From contig JBAZEH010000007.1 of assembly GCA_041653955.1 (NCBI GenBank), positions 1-53,466 on the forward strand: a DNA stretch of 53,466 nucleotides, written 5' to 3'. Numbering within the stretch: the stretch's first letter is position 1; each line of letters starts with the position of its first letter. This DNA is from UBA1562 sp041653955. Its GTDB lineage: Bacteria > Omnitrophota > Gorgyraeia > Gygaellales > Profunditerraquicolaceae. Under the pieces are notes generated by a model, which saw nothing but the letters and a program-made list of their open reading frames with translations, did not search any database and was not told the DNA's origin. The position numbers were made by a program, and so were the translations under genes. Positions 16,901-23,325 of the stretch are shown here, in pieces.

Positions 16901-17114
16901 CAAGCTGATTCTCCAGCGGCTCTGTCACCTTTATCTCAACATCTTCGGGGCTTGCCCCGGAGTAGGAAGCGATTACAGTGATCGCCGGAGGCTCTATCTC
17001 AGGCATCTGGTCTATACCAAGCTTTGAGAGGCTGTAAAGGGCAATAATAAGTATTGCCAAAAATATCATTAAATTGGTGACCGGCTTTTTAACGCCGAAT
17101 TCCGGAAGGTTCAT
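13974..17114 (-). CDS. RND efflux transporter permease (AcrB/HAE1 type)
   Basis: At 1046 residues this is a full-length AcrB-class pump with the N-terminal TM helix, two large periplasmic loops and twelve membrane segments. The TM4 proton-relay segment reads GMVVDNAIVIVDN at about 400, so the usual Asp-Asp pair is Asp-Asn. A second relay-type segment GIVVNNAIVLIS lies in the C-terminal half, and the periplasmic PEIEPPAITV and PGVGTVQLYGG regions are standard. It would export drugs or lipophilic compounds with the adaptor and TolC encoded upstream. Its start overlaps the adaptor stop by four bases (ATGA). The substrate is unknown; the nearby polyketide-like cluster is one possibility. Confidence 0.95.
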   Translation of the reverse strand: MNLPEFGVKKPVTNLMIFLAILIIALYSLSKLGIDQMPEIEPPAITVIASYSGASPEDVEIKVTEPLENQLATTPGLDKLTSRSLEGVSLITLKFNWGTNLDEASNDIRDRIELAKRFLPDIPDEMDNPYIFKFNTAMTPILFAGITAEQSYPELYDIIDERVGDALRQIPGVGTVQLYGGLERQINVWINRERLEGYGFSVSDIESAINQENITQPLGSLKSGLTDYLLRLPGEFASPDEMRLIILGKRDGRSVYLKDVAKIEDSFKEVTMKVRINRRQGLLMSIQKQTGVNTVEVANRVKERLKTLEKNLPSDIRMVNIFDSSQDIINALNSLTSALWFGILFVILVVWFFLRQFKSSLIIALTIPFSLLIAFIYLFLSGSTINTISLSSLAIACGMVVDNAIVIVDNVYRHFDRGQRPHEAAIFGASEMLLAIGASTLTTVVIFLPMMLVGGLVGIMFGELAVIVTVTLLASLFTAVTFTPMLCSKFLNIKLPSKAKEPGGRSKAAFKRLYDISERWFKDAEEFYSGALAFCLGHKKMIIFGFLGVFMLSLFATRFIGNEFIPEEDTGDIRATVNLALGTRLEETDKVAKRIEDIVEKYIPEAKFIFARPGTVAGAGRAMGGQSGEHIIAAGAKLIPKDERKRSVFEVGQVFREQIRRIPGVLKVDITTGNPIGRMITGMGGKAIQLEIIGHSFIETNALAEKIKEIVENIPGAVDASISREINRPELRIAVDREKAARMGLNMNTVASSIKTFIEGSTASKYREKGETYDIYVRLEEGSRSKIEDIESLALVSPVTGKQVRLINFASVYEVAGPVEIERQNRERVVRVECNVFNRSAGKVREDIRKELGKIVIPGDIMLNFGGEAEEQAKAFKDLALLLMLGLALVYMVMAAQFESLLDPFIVMFAVPFTFSGVFLAFLLTGTTLSVISFLGIIMLMGIVVNNAIVLISYINILRARGHPILEAVTLGGKERLRPVLMTTITTMAALLPLALSRGEGSEVWQPLGITMIGGLAVSTLVTMLFVPTLYSVMETRVKKNGGKKG

Positions 17115-18052
17115 TTTTGCCCTTCTGCTATCTCCAGGTCCACTAAAGAGCCGTCCCTAAGCCTCTGCTGGCCCATTATCACGACAAGGTCCCCTTCGCT
17201 AACACCTTCAAGCACCTGATAATACGGGCCTTCTCTTAACCCTAACTTTACTTTTCTTAAGAGCGCCTTATTATCCTTTATCAGATACACATATAGGTCG
17301 GGTTCCTTGCCCATTACCGCTTCCTTTAATATGGCTGGCGTATCTTTATGCTCCTTCAGGACCAGCCTGACCCTGGCGAACATACCTGATTTCAGGAGGT
17401 GTTGAGGATTTCTTGCGGTGATCTCAATAGGGGCTGAACGCGTATCAAGGTCCACTATCGGGCTTACCTTAGTCACGACCCCCGGAAACTCCTCCCGGGG
17501 ATAGGCGTCTACTCCTATAAAAGCCGACTGCCCTAAAGAGACCTGGGGCAGATATCTCTCGGGAAGGTCAAGGCCTATCTTCATATTATCCATATCTACT
17601 ACCAGTGCTACGGGAGTCTGCGCGGTAACATTTTCCCCTATATCAACGTAAACCCTGCCCACTATACCGGTGATCGGGCTCTCCACAGGGGCCTTTTCAA
17701 ACTTAAGCCCTACCTCATCGCGGTCAACATAAACAACGGCCTCGCCTTTATTAACGTTATCCCCGTCGATCTTGACCTTTTCCAATATCTTCCCGCTTAC
17801 CTTAGGATAAACTAACGCCTCATCTTGGGCTTTTATGTTCCCGGTATATTCCAGGGCCATGGATATCTGTTTAAGCGCTCCTGCCATAGCCTCAACCGGC
17901 ACAAGCTCCTGGGTTTTTTGTTCTTCAGCTTTCGGATGGCAGCCGTTTAAAGGCAAGGATACCAACAATAAAATTAAAAATATTTTAGCGTTCGGCAGAT
18001 AGCGTTTAACGCGCGCTCCCCCGCTATGCACCGGATTTTTTATCTTTTGCAT
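17111..18052 (-). CDS. RND periplasmic adaptor (membrane fusion) lipoprotein, hairpin-less
   Basis: A signal peptide ends in the lipobox LPLNGC (Cys about 38). The lipoyl half-motifs KILEKVKIDGDNVNKGEAVVYVD and SPITGIVGRVYVDIGENV follow each other directly, with only about 15 residues between them, so the long alpha-helical hairpin of AcrA/MexA is missing. The beta-barrel and membrane-proximal domains are present. Total length is 313 residues, against about 380 in AcrA. It links the inner-membrane pump with TolC; without the hairpin, docking must differ from AcrA. It begins three bases after the TolC-like gene. Confidence 0.9.
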   Translation of the reverse strand: MQKIKNPVHSGGARVKRYLPNAKIFLILLLVSLPLNGCHPKAEEQKTQELVPVEAMAGALKQISMALEYTGNIKAQDEALVYPKVSGKILEKVKIDGDNVNKGEAVVYVDRDEVGLKFEKAPVESPITGIVGRVYVDIGENVTAQTPVALVVDMDNMKIGLDLPERYLPQVSLGQSAFIGVDAYPREEFPGVVTKVSPIVDLDTRSAPIEITARNPQHLLKSGMFARVRLVLKEHKDTPAILKEAVMGKEPDLYVYLIKDNKALLRKVKLGLREGPYYQVLEGVSEGDLVVIMGQQRLRDGSLVDLEIAEGQK

Positions 18053-18055
18053 TAT

Positions 18056-19324
18056 TTAAGTCCCTCCCGTAGCCTTATCAAAGCTGCTCTGAGCGATTAT
18101 ATAGTCGTATATCGCCTGTTTCTTGTTAAAAGATGAGATCTCATATTTAAGGGCGGCATCTTCATTGTCCAGCAGGCTGGCTATCCCCTGACGGTATTTC
18201 TCCGCTACGCCGGAAAGGTTATCGCTATAGACCCCCAGCTCGGAATCCACGGTCCTGATCCTCGCGATAGCGTTCTTCAGCCCTAAATAAGCGTTTTTCA
18301 GTTCCAGGGCGATATCTTTTACAACCTTCTCTTTGGCAAGCTGCGTTTCCTTCAAGCCTATGATCGCCTGCTCTACCTTTGCCCTGGTCGCCCAACCGTC
18401 GAATATCGGCCAGGTCAAAGTAACGCCAATGATATTATAATCATGCCAGTCTTTTGTGTTTACGGTAGTTGTAACCGCGTGCGAACGGCTGTAATAATCC
18501 CAGGAAGCGTAAACGCTGGGCCGGTTACCAGCTTTGGCGATCTCAATAGTTTTCTTATCCGCCATCTCCATGGCCGCGTATTCCCTTATCTCGGGCCTGT
18601 TGGCCAAGGCCTTCAAAAATGCCTCATCATAAGCGAACTGCCGCTCTTCATACGATAACTGGCCGTCCGCTTTTATTATTATACCATCATTTAAATACAA
18701 CAGGTTCCTTAAAAGGCTCTGGCTTGATTCTACCTGGTTCAGGGAACTCTCATACGCCTCCTGGACCCCAAAAAGTGATTCCTTTATTCTCAATATATCC
18801 GATTCAGATGCCTCCCCTTTCTCGTAACGGGCCTGGATAACGTTCAGGTGTTCCATGGTATTATCCAATATCATCTTATTTAAAGCGCTGAATTCTTCGG
18901 ATAATAAAAAGGTATAAAATGCCTCCTTTATATTCAATATGGTCTCTGCTTTAGCCCTATCCAGCCTGGCACCCGCTGCTTCATGGCCATATTTATTCTG
19001 GCTTATCTCATTGCCGGTCTTCCATCCATTGTACAGATACTGTTTCAGGCTGATCCGCATATCGGTCTCTCCCAGGTCCTTTTCATAATAACCTCTTGTA
19101 TATGTGCGGGCCCCGGTAAAATCCAGCTCGGGGAGGAAGCCTGCCCTCGCCTCGGCGATCTTCTCCTTCGCCTTTTTAACCTCTTCTGCCTTTATCAAGA
19201 CCTCGCGGTTATCCCTGAGGCCTATAAATATCGCTTCTTCAAGGGAAAGAGAGATCTCCTCCGCCCACAGGCAGGAGGAAGTAAAAATGATAAATACGGT
19301 TAAAAACAAAAATACCCTTTTCAT
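18056..19324 (-). CDS. TolC-family outer membrane efflux protein
   Basis: A cleavable signal peptide (about 1-21, ending LWAEE) is followed by two OEP repeats of long alpha-helices, with the typical ALANRPEIREYAAMEMADKKTIEIAKAGNRPSVYA turn in the middle, shown by NRPEIREY and GNRPSVYASWDYYS. Length 422 is normal. It forms the outer-membrane channel of the tripartite pump encoded downstream. The start overlaps the MarR gene stop by four bases. Confidence 0.93.
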   Translation of the reverse strand: MKRVFLFLTVFIIFTSSCLWAEEISLSLEEAIFIGLRDNREVLIKAEEVKKAKEKIAEARAGFLPELDFTGARTYTRGYYEKDLGETDMRISLKQYLYNGWKTGNEISQNKYGHEAAGARLDRAKAETILNIKEAFYTFLLSEEFSALNKMILDNTMEHLNVIQARYEKGEASESDILRIKESLFGVQEAYESSLNQVESSQSLLRNLLYLNDGIIIKADGQLSYEERQFAYDEAFLKALANRPEIREYAAMEMADKKTIEIAKAGNRPSVYASWDYYSRSHAVTTTVNTKDWHDYNIIGVTLTWPIFDGWATRAKVEQAIIGLKETQLAKEKVVKDIALELKNAYLGLKNAIARIRTVDSELGVYSDNLSGVAEKYRQGIASLLDNEDAALKYEISSFNKKQAIYDYIIAQSSFDKATGGT

Positions 19325-19785
19325 CGGCCGTTATGCCCTTCTTTAACCAATACGCCCTCTACCTGCTTCATGATCCTAAGATAATCATCCCTGTCCTTCC
19401 TGGAGAGGGCGCCGAATATATTGACGATCATGCTGCGTCTGCGCGTAATTATCTTTTTAACCAGTTCATTGCCGGCAGCAGTCAGTTTTATCTTGATTAT
19501 CCTCCTGTCCCCGGGGTCATAAACCCTTTCTACATAACCGTGGAGGATCATCCTGTCAACCAGGCCCGTCATTGCCGCGGTGCTGACATGCATTAGCCGC
19601 GCCATATCCGTCATCCTGGACTCGCCCTCCCTGTTTAACAGCTCAAGGAGCAAGGCCTGCGGGATAGTGATCTTACCTTTATATAGTTCACTTGCCTGCC
19701 TTCTGCCAAAGCCCTGCATGACAGCCGGCATAAGCTCATTCATTGTATCCGCAAATTCCAATAAGGATCTCTGAGACATATTCAA
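19321..19785 (-). CDS. MarR-family transcriptional regulator of the efflux operon
   Basis: The winged-helix domain is complete: SRMTDMARLMHVSTAAMTGLVDRM as helix-turn-helix (about 57-80) and the wing VYDPGDRRIIKIKLTAAG with the conserved Asp-x-Arg. N- and C-terminal helices would form the dimer. It is the first gene of the pump operon and lies just downstream of a palindromic operator and a consensus promoter, so negative autoregulation relieved by a pump substrate is likely. Length 154 is typical. Confidence 0.93.
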   Translation of the reverse strand: MNMSQRSLLEFADTMNELMPAVMQGFGRRQASELYKGKITIPQALLLELLNREGESRMTDMARLMHVSTAAMTGLVDRMILHGYVERVYDPGDRRIIKIKLTAAGNELVKKIITRRRSMIVNIFGALSRKDRDDYLRIMKQVEGVLVKEGHNGR

Positions 19786-19789
19786 CTCT

Positions 19790-19811
19790 ATTAATAATAA
19801 ATATTATTAAT
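19790..19811. promoter_or_regulatory. MarR-type operator palindrome
   Basis: Two perfect 10-bp half-sites (ATTAATAATA and its complement) are separated by two bases. The site lies just downstream of the predicted transcription start and five bases before the MarR coding start, as expected for an autorepressor site. Confidence 0.75.
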
Positions 19812-19825
19812 TATTAACTATATTA

Positions 19826-19854
19826 AGTATATTGCATAAAACCCCAAATGTCAA
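19826..19854 (-). promoter_or_regulatory. Sigma-70 promoter of the efflux operon
   Basis: TTGACA and TATACT are separated by 17 bp on the minus strand, followed closely by the MarR-type palindrome. It sits in the 92-bp gap between marR and the padR-like gene. Confidence 0.85.
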
Positions 19855-19877
19855 GTATTTTATGCTAAGAGCACCTT

Positions 19878-20393
19878 TTAAAGTTTTTTAATGAGTTTAA
19901 GCAGGAACCTGTATTCGGTCTCTACCATTAGCAGGTCATGCTCTAACATATAGGCCAGCGAGGTGGGCTTTCTTTTCTTTAATGAACCGAGGATCCGCTT
20001 CAATTCTCTCGCGAGTTTCAATAAAATACGCGTGCGTGCGCACAGTCTCCGCTTCGCGGTATGCGGACTCATATAATCCAGGAAATAGAGGCTCAAGTCC
20101 AGGCTGAACTGGGGCCTCTTAAAATCAAGCAGGCTTCTTTCCAGGATGCGATTAAATCTGTTCTCACCCTTTGCGGTCAACGCGTAAACAAAACGGGCAG
20201 GGCGCTTTCCTGCCCTGCCTGCCTTTCTGGTCACCAGCCCTTTCTTATCCAGTATGCGCAAAGGATAATATATGGACTTAAGGTCAACACCCGCGAATAA
20301 AGAGAGTATCTCGCTGATCTTCTTCTTTATCTCATATCCGTGCTTGGGGCTCTCCTTAAGCAGCCCCAGCAATATCAGCTCGTGCTCTCTCAT
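19878..20393 (-). CDS. PadR-family transcriptional regulator
   Basis: The N-terminal PadR winged helix is clear: ELILLGLLKESPKHGYEIKKKI (about 4-25), then SIYYPLRILDKKGLVTRK and RFVYALTAKGENRF. A C-terminal helical region of about 80 residues would form the dimer. Its start overlaps the accA stop as ATGA, so it is expressed with the carboxyltransferase, transpeptidase and PAP2 genes. The inducer is unknown. PadR proteins often respond to phenolics or envelope stress. Confidence 0.88.
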   Translation of the reverse strand: MREHELILLGLLKESPKHGYEIKKKISEILSLFAGVDLKSIYYPLRILDKKGLVTRKAGRAGKRPARFVYALTAKGENRFNRILERSLLDFKRPQFSLDLSLYFLDYMSPHTAKRRLCARTRILLKLARELKRILGSLKKRKPTSLAYMLEHDLLMVETEYRFLLKLIKKL

Positions 20394-21337
20394 CCTACGG
20401 CGCCGATCTTCCTGAACTTCTGGTATCTTAGCCTAAGGAGTTCCTCTTTTTTGAGCGCGCTTAATTCTTTGAAGTTCCTTTTTATCGCCTCTTTTACCGC
20501 CTCTGCCATCGCCTGCGGGTCCCTGTGCGCTCCTCCCAAAGGCTCTCGTATCACCTCTTCTATAATACCTCTTTTTAGAAGGTCGTCAGCTGTTAACTTC
20601 AATACCTCCGCGGCGTCAGGCGCCTTTGAACCGTTCTTCCATAATATCGCCGCGCAGCCTTCAGGGGAGATAACAGAATAATACGCGTTCTCCAAAACGC
20701 AAACCCTGTCCTTGACCCCTATGCCTAATGCCCCTCCGGAACCGCCTTCGCCGATAATGATCGCAAGAAGCGGGACCGCTATGCCGGCCATCTCTCTTAG
20801 ATTAAGCGCGATAGCCTGGGCCTGTCCGCGCTCCTCCGCACCCACGCCGGGGTAAGCCCCGGGGGTATCTATAAGCATCAATACCGGCAGGCCGAATGTC
20901 TCGGCTAACTGCATCAACCTTAACGCCTTGCGGTAGCCTTCGGGGTGGGCGCATCCGAAATTACGGCTTAAATTTTCTTTGGTATCCCTCCCCTTCTGAT
21001 GCCCGATAACAAGCAGTTTTTGACCATCTATCTTCGCTAACCCCGAAATCATAGCCTTATCGTCTGAGAAGGCGCGGTCGCCGTGCAGCTCAATAAAATC
21101 AGACATGATCATTCCTATATAATCCAGCGTATACGGCCTCTTGGGATGGCGGGCGATCTGGACCCTCTGCCAGGCAGTAAGATTACCATAAGTCTCCCGC
21201 CTTAAACGCTCTAATTTCTCTTCCAGGCGCTTTACCTCGGATGAAAGATCTATCTTCTTATCCGAAACAAAACTCCTTAATTCCTGGATCTTCTTCTCCA
21301 GCTCTATAATGGGCTTTTCAAATTCAAGTCCGTTCAT
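20390..21337 (-). CDS. accA: Acetyl-CoA carboxylase carboxyltransferase subunit alpha
   Basis: The 315-residue protein matches AccA (about 319): an N-terminal coiled helix, then ARHPKRPYTLDYI, FIELHGDRAFSDDKAM, GHQKGRDTKENLSRNFGCAHPEGYRKALRLM in parts, LIDTPGAYPGVGAEERGQ and IGEGGSGGALGIG, which hold the carboxybiotin/CoA oxyanion sites. With AccD (not in the window) it makes malonyl-CoA for fatty acids, and would also feed the ketosynthase cluster nearby. It starts eleven bases after the transpeptidase stop. Confidence 0.96.
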   Translation of the reverse strand: MNGLEFEKPIIELEKKIQELRSFVSDKKIDLSSEVKRLEEKLERLRRETYGNLTAWQRVQIARHPKRPYTLDYIGMIMSDFIELHGDRAFSDDKAMISGLAKIDGQKLLVIGHQKGRDTKENLSRNFGCAHPEGYRKALRLMQLAETFGLPVLMLIDTPGAYPGVGAEERGQAQAIALNLREMAGIAVPLLAIIIGEGGSGGALGIGVKDRVCVLENAYYSVISPEGCAAILWKNGSKAPDAAEVLKLTADDLLKRGIIEEVIREPLGGAHRDPQAMAEAVKEAIKRNFKELSALKKEELLRLRYQKFRKIGAVG

Positions 21338-21348
21338 ATCTTATCCTG

Positions 21349-22161
21349 CTAGTCAACGATAATCACTTCTGTCCCGATAGGGACTATAGTATACAACTCT
21401 TCTACTTCGGAGTTAGACATGCGCACGCAACCCTGAGTGATCTGCTTGCCCAGGTTCTCGGGCTCGGTAGTACCATGGATCCCGTAACCGGGCAGGTCAA
21501 ACCCCAGCCAGCGGGTCCCCAATATATTATTCGGGCTGTTAGGCGCAACCACCACCCCGGCCTTAAACCATGTGGGATTAGGGAGCTTGTTAACAATCCT
21601 GAAGTTACCTACGGGGGTAGAGTTATTCAAACCGGTAGATACAATATATGTTTTGATGATCTCTTCTTCGCTCTTAAGGATGAGCGTATTCTGCGATTTA
21701 TCCACGAGTATGCTAAAAGGCGCCGTCCAGACCTTGAGCTTCTTGCCGGGCATAATCTTATCGTCTTTAAGGTCATTGCTCTTCATGATCAATTCCACGG
21801 TCGTTCTGAATTCTCCCGCTATCTTATTAAGGGTATCGCCGGGTTTTATCTCGTAAATGGTGCTTTTGGGGGTCAGGACGGAAGAAAAGAGAAGCTTAAG
21901 ATTAACCTCTTCCGCTTTCTTCTCCCAGCTCATAACTTCCGGGGAATCGGGAAACTCAGCGATCAGGCGCTGATAGGAGATCTTCGCCTGCAAAAGCTCT
22001 CCTTTCTTCAAAAAGTCGGATGCCTGAACCGACAGCGCCTTGGAAGAGATAACCTTCCCTCCTTTTAGATGAAGGGTGAGATTGATCTTTTTTATCACCA
22101 GGGCCAATAGCACGAACAGGACCAAAATTGAAGCAACTATCAATAATAATCTCTTATTCAC
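21349..22161 (-). CDS. LysM and L,D-transpeptidase (YkuD) envelope protein
   Basis: The N-terminal TM anchor (about 5-25) is followed by a short helical repeat region, a LysM domain (YEIKPGDTLNKIAGEF, about 105-150) and a YkuD catalytic domain. The active-site motif is HGT..(14)..GCVRMS, with His229, Cys245 and Arg247. YkuD enzymes form 3-3 peptidoglycan cross-links or attach proteins to peptide stems in the periplasm. Length 270 fits LysM-YkuD proteins. It is cotranscribed with accA and the PAP2-like gene. Confidence 0.93.
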   Translation of the reverse strand: MNKRLLLIVASILVLFVLLALVIKKINLTLHLKGGKVISSKALSVQASDFLKKGELLQAKISYQRLIAEFPDSPEVMSWEKKAEEVNLKLLFSSVLTPKSTIYEIKPGDTLNKIAGEFRTTVELIMKSNDLKDDKIMPGKKLKVWTAPFSILVDKSQNTLILKSEEEIIKTYIVSTGLNNSTPVGNFRIVNKLPNPTWFKAGVVVAPNSPNNILGTRWLGFDLPGYGIHGTTEPENLGKQITQGCVRMSNSEVEELYTIVPIGTEVIIVD

Positions 22162-22175
22162 AAAAATACTCCTTT

Positions 22176-22622
22176 TTAATGTAGCCAGAAAGCGACCATT
22201 ATCCCTAATAAGGCCCCTGCCAATACCTCCGTAGGGGTATGCCCGACGAGTTCACGTAACCTCTCTTCAGAGGTCCTGCCTTTCCAGTAAATATCCTCCA
22301 TCATCTTATTCAATATGCGCGCCTGTTTTCCCGTGGCCCGGCGCACGCCCTGGGCGTCAAACATGACTACTATGGCAAAGGAAGCCGCTATAGCAAAATA
22401 AGCGCTGCCAAAACCGTATTCAAGCCCGAGGATAGCGGCTAAACACGCCGCTCCCGCGGTATGGCTGGAGGGCATCCCTCCTGTGCCTATCAGCCAGCGG
22501 AAATCAAACCTCCTCTGACGTATAACCCCTATAACCACTTTTATGGCCTGGGCGATCACCCATCCGTAAATCGTAATTATAAAAACTCTGTTCCTGCTTA
22601 TCTCTAAAAATATGTCTTTCAT
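22176..22622 (-). CDS. Divergent PAP2-family membrane protein (PF02681)
   Basis: This small 148-residue membrane protein has the family core GGMPSSHTAGAACLAAILG, written here as GGMPSSHTAG, and MFDAQGVRRATGKQARILN. These resemble phosphatidic acid phosphatase motifs SxxH and RxxxGxH-like elements, with partial conservation. The final part HTPTEVLAGALLGIMVAF is also conserved. Enzymatic activity on lipid phosphates is suspected for the family but not certain. Its stop overlaps the coiled-coil gene start region by one base. Confidence 0.88.
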   Translation of the reverse strand: MKDIFLEISRNRVFIITIYGWVIAQAIKVVIGVIRQRRFDFRWLIGTGGMPSSHTAGAACLAAILGLEYGFGSAYFAIAASFAIVVMFDAQGVRRATGKQARILNKMMEDIYWKGRTSEERLRELVGHTPTEVLAGALLGIMVAFWLH

Positions 22623-23209
22623 TATTTACTCAACGAGGCAGGAGTTACTTCTATCCTGATCTTGGTGCCGGGGAAAGTAGATTTTCCGTCTATCATAAGA
22701 TAACCGCGGTTACCTTCAACTATCCTTTTCTTCCCGGTTATCTCTTTCATCATTGTTTTCGCCTTACGCATCCTGACCTTCACTTCCCTGATCGTTCTCT
22801 TCAGTTCCCGGATAGAGCTCAGGCGCACCTTAAGGTCATCCCTCTCCTGCATGACCTGGGACAACTCAAGCGCAAGTTTTTCTTTTTCTTCTCTTAACGC
22901 GATATTTTCTATCTTGGCAAGCGCGATCTGCTCTGTTATCTGCTCAAGGGCGTCCTGCGAAATCTTTAATTCCGTTTCCAGGCGCCCTTTTAACTCCAGA
23001 TTCTCCCTGGATAACGTTTCCTGTAACTCTTTCTCTTTCTTTACGTTTTGTTCCAGCGCTAAAACCTGCTCCTTTACCCGGCCCAGGTCACTCATCAAAG
23101 AGTATTTCTCTCTGGTAACAGCGAGGTATTTAAAAATACTGAATCCTGTTACACCCAGGAGAAGGGCGGCAAGGAGGACCTTGTAGCTTTTCAAGCGCCT
23201 GAGATTCAT
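22622..23209 (-). CDS. Membrane-anchored coiled-coil protein, unknown function
   Basis: One TM helix (VLLAALLLGVTGFSIFKYL, about 12-30) is followed by a long heptad-rich coiled coil (about 40-150, many Glu/Lys/Leu) and a short Gly-containing C-terminal beta-like tail ending GYLMIDGKSTFPGTKIRIEV. I do not recognise a family. The topology predicts a cytoplasmic N-terminus and a periplasmic rod. It is the first gene of the PAP2/transpeptidase/accA/padR operon, so an envelope scaffold role is possible. There is no Shine-Dalgarno before the ATG, and a -10 box lies only eight bases upstream. Confidence 0.7.
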   Translation of the reverse strand: MNLRRLKSYKVLLAALLLGVTGFSIFKYLAVTREKYSLMSDLGRVKEQVLALEQNVKKEKELQETLSRENLELKGRLETELKISQDALEQITEQIALAKIENIALREEKEKLALELSQVMQERDDLKVRLSSIRELKRTIREVKVRMRKAKTMMKEITGKKRIVEGNRGYLMIDGKSTFPGTKIRIEVTPASLSK

Positions 23210-23217
23210 AGTTTTTC

Positions 23218-23245
23218 ATTATATAATAAGCCCCCTGAAAAGCAA
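23218..23245 (-). promoter_or_regulatory. Possible leaderless promoter of the coiled-coil/accA operon
   Basis: TATAAT lies eight bases before the ATG at 23209, with a weak -35 (TTGCTT) 16 bp further upstream. Initiation six to eight bases after the -10 would start the mRNA at or next to the ATG. The missing Shine-Dalgarno is consistent with this. Confidence 0.5.
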
Positions 23246-23325
23246 GCCTTTTTTAGGCATAAAATATATGTTAGAAAACCGCTGGCCATACGTCTATTAC
23301 CTCAAAGAAAGGGGGCATGATACTT

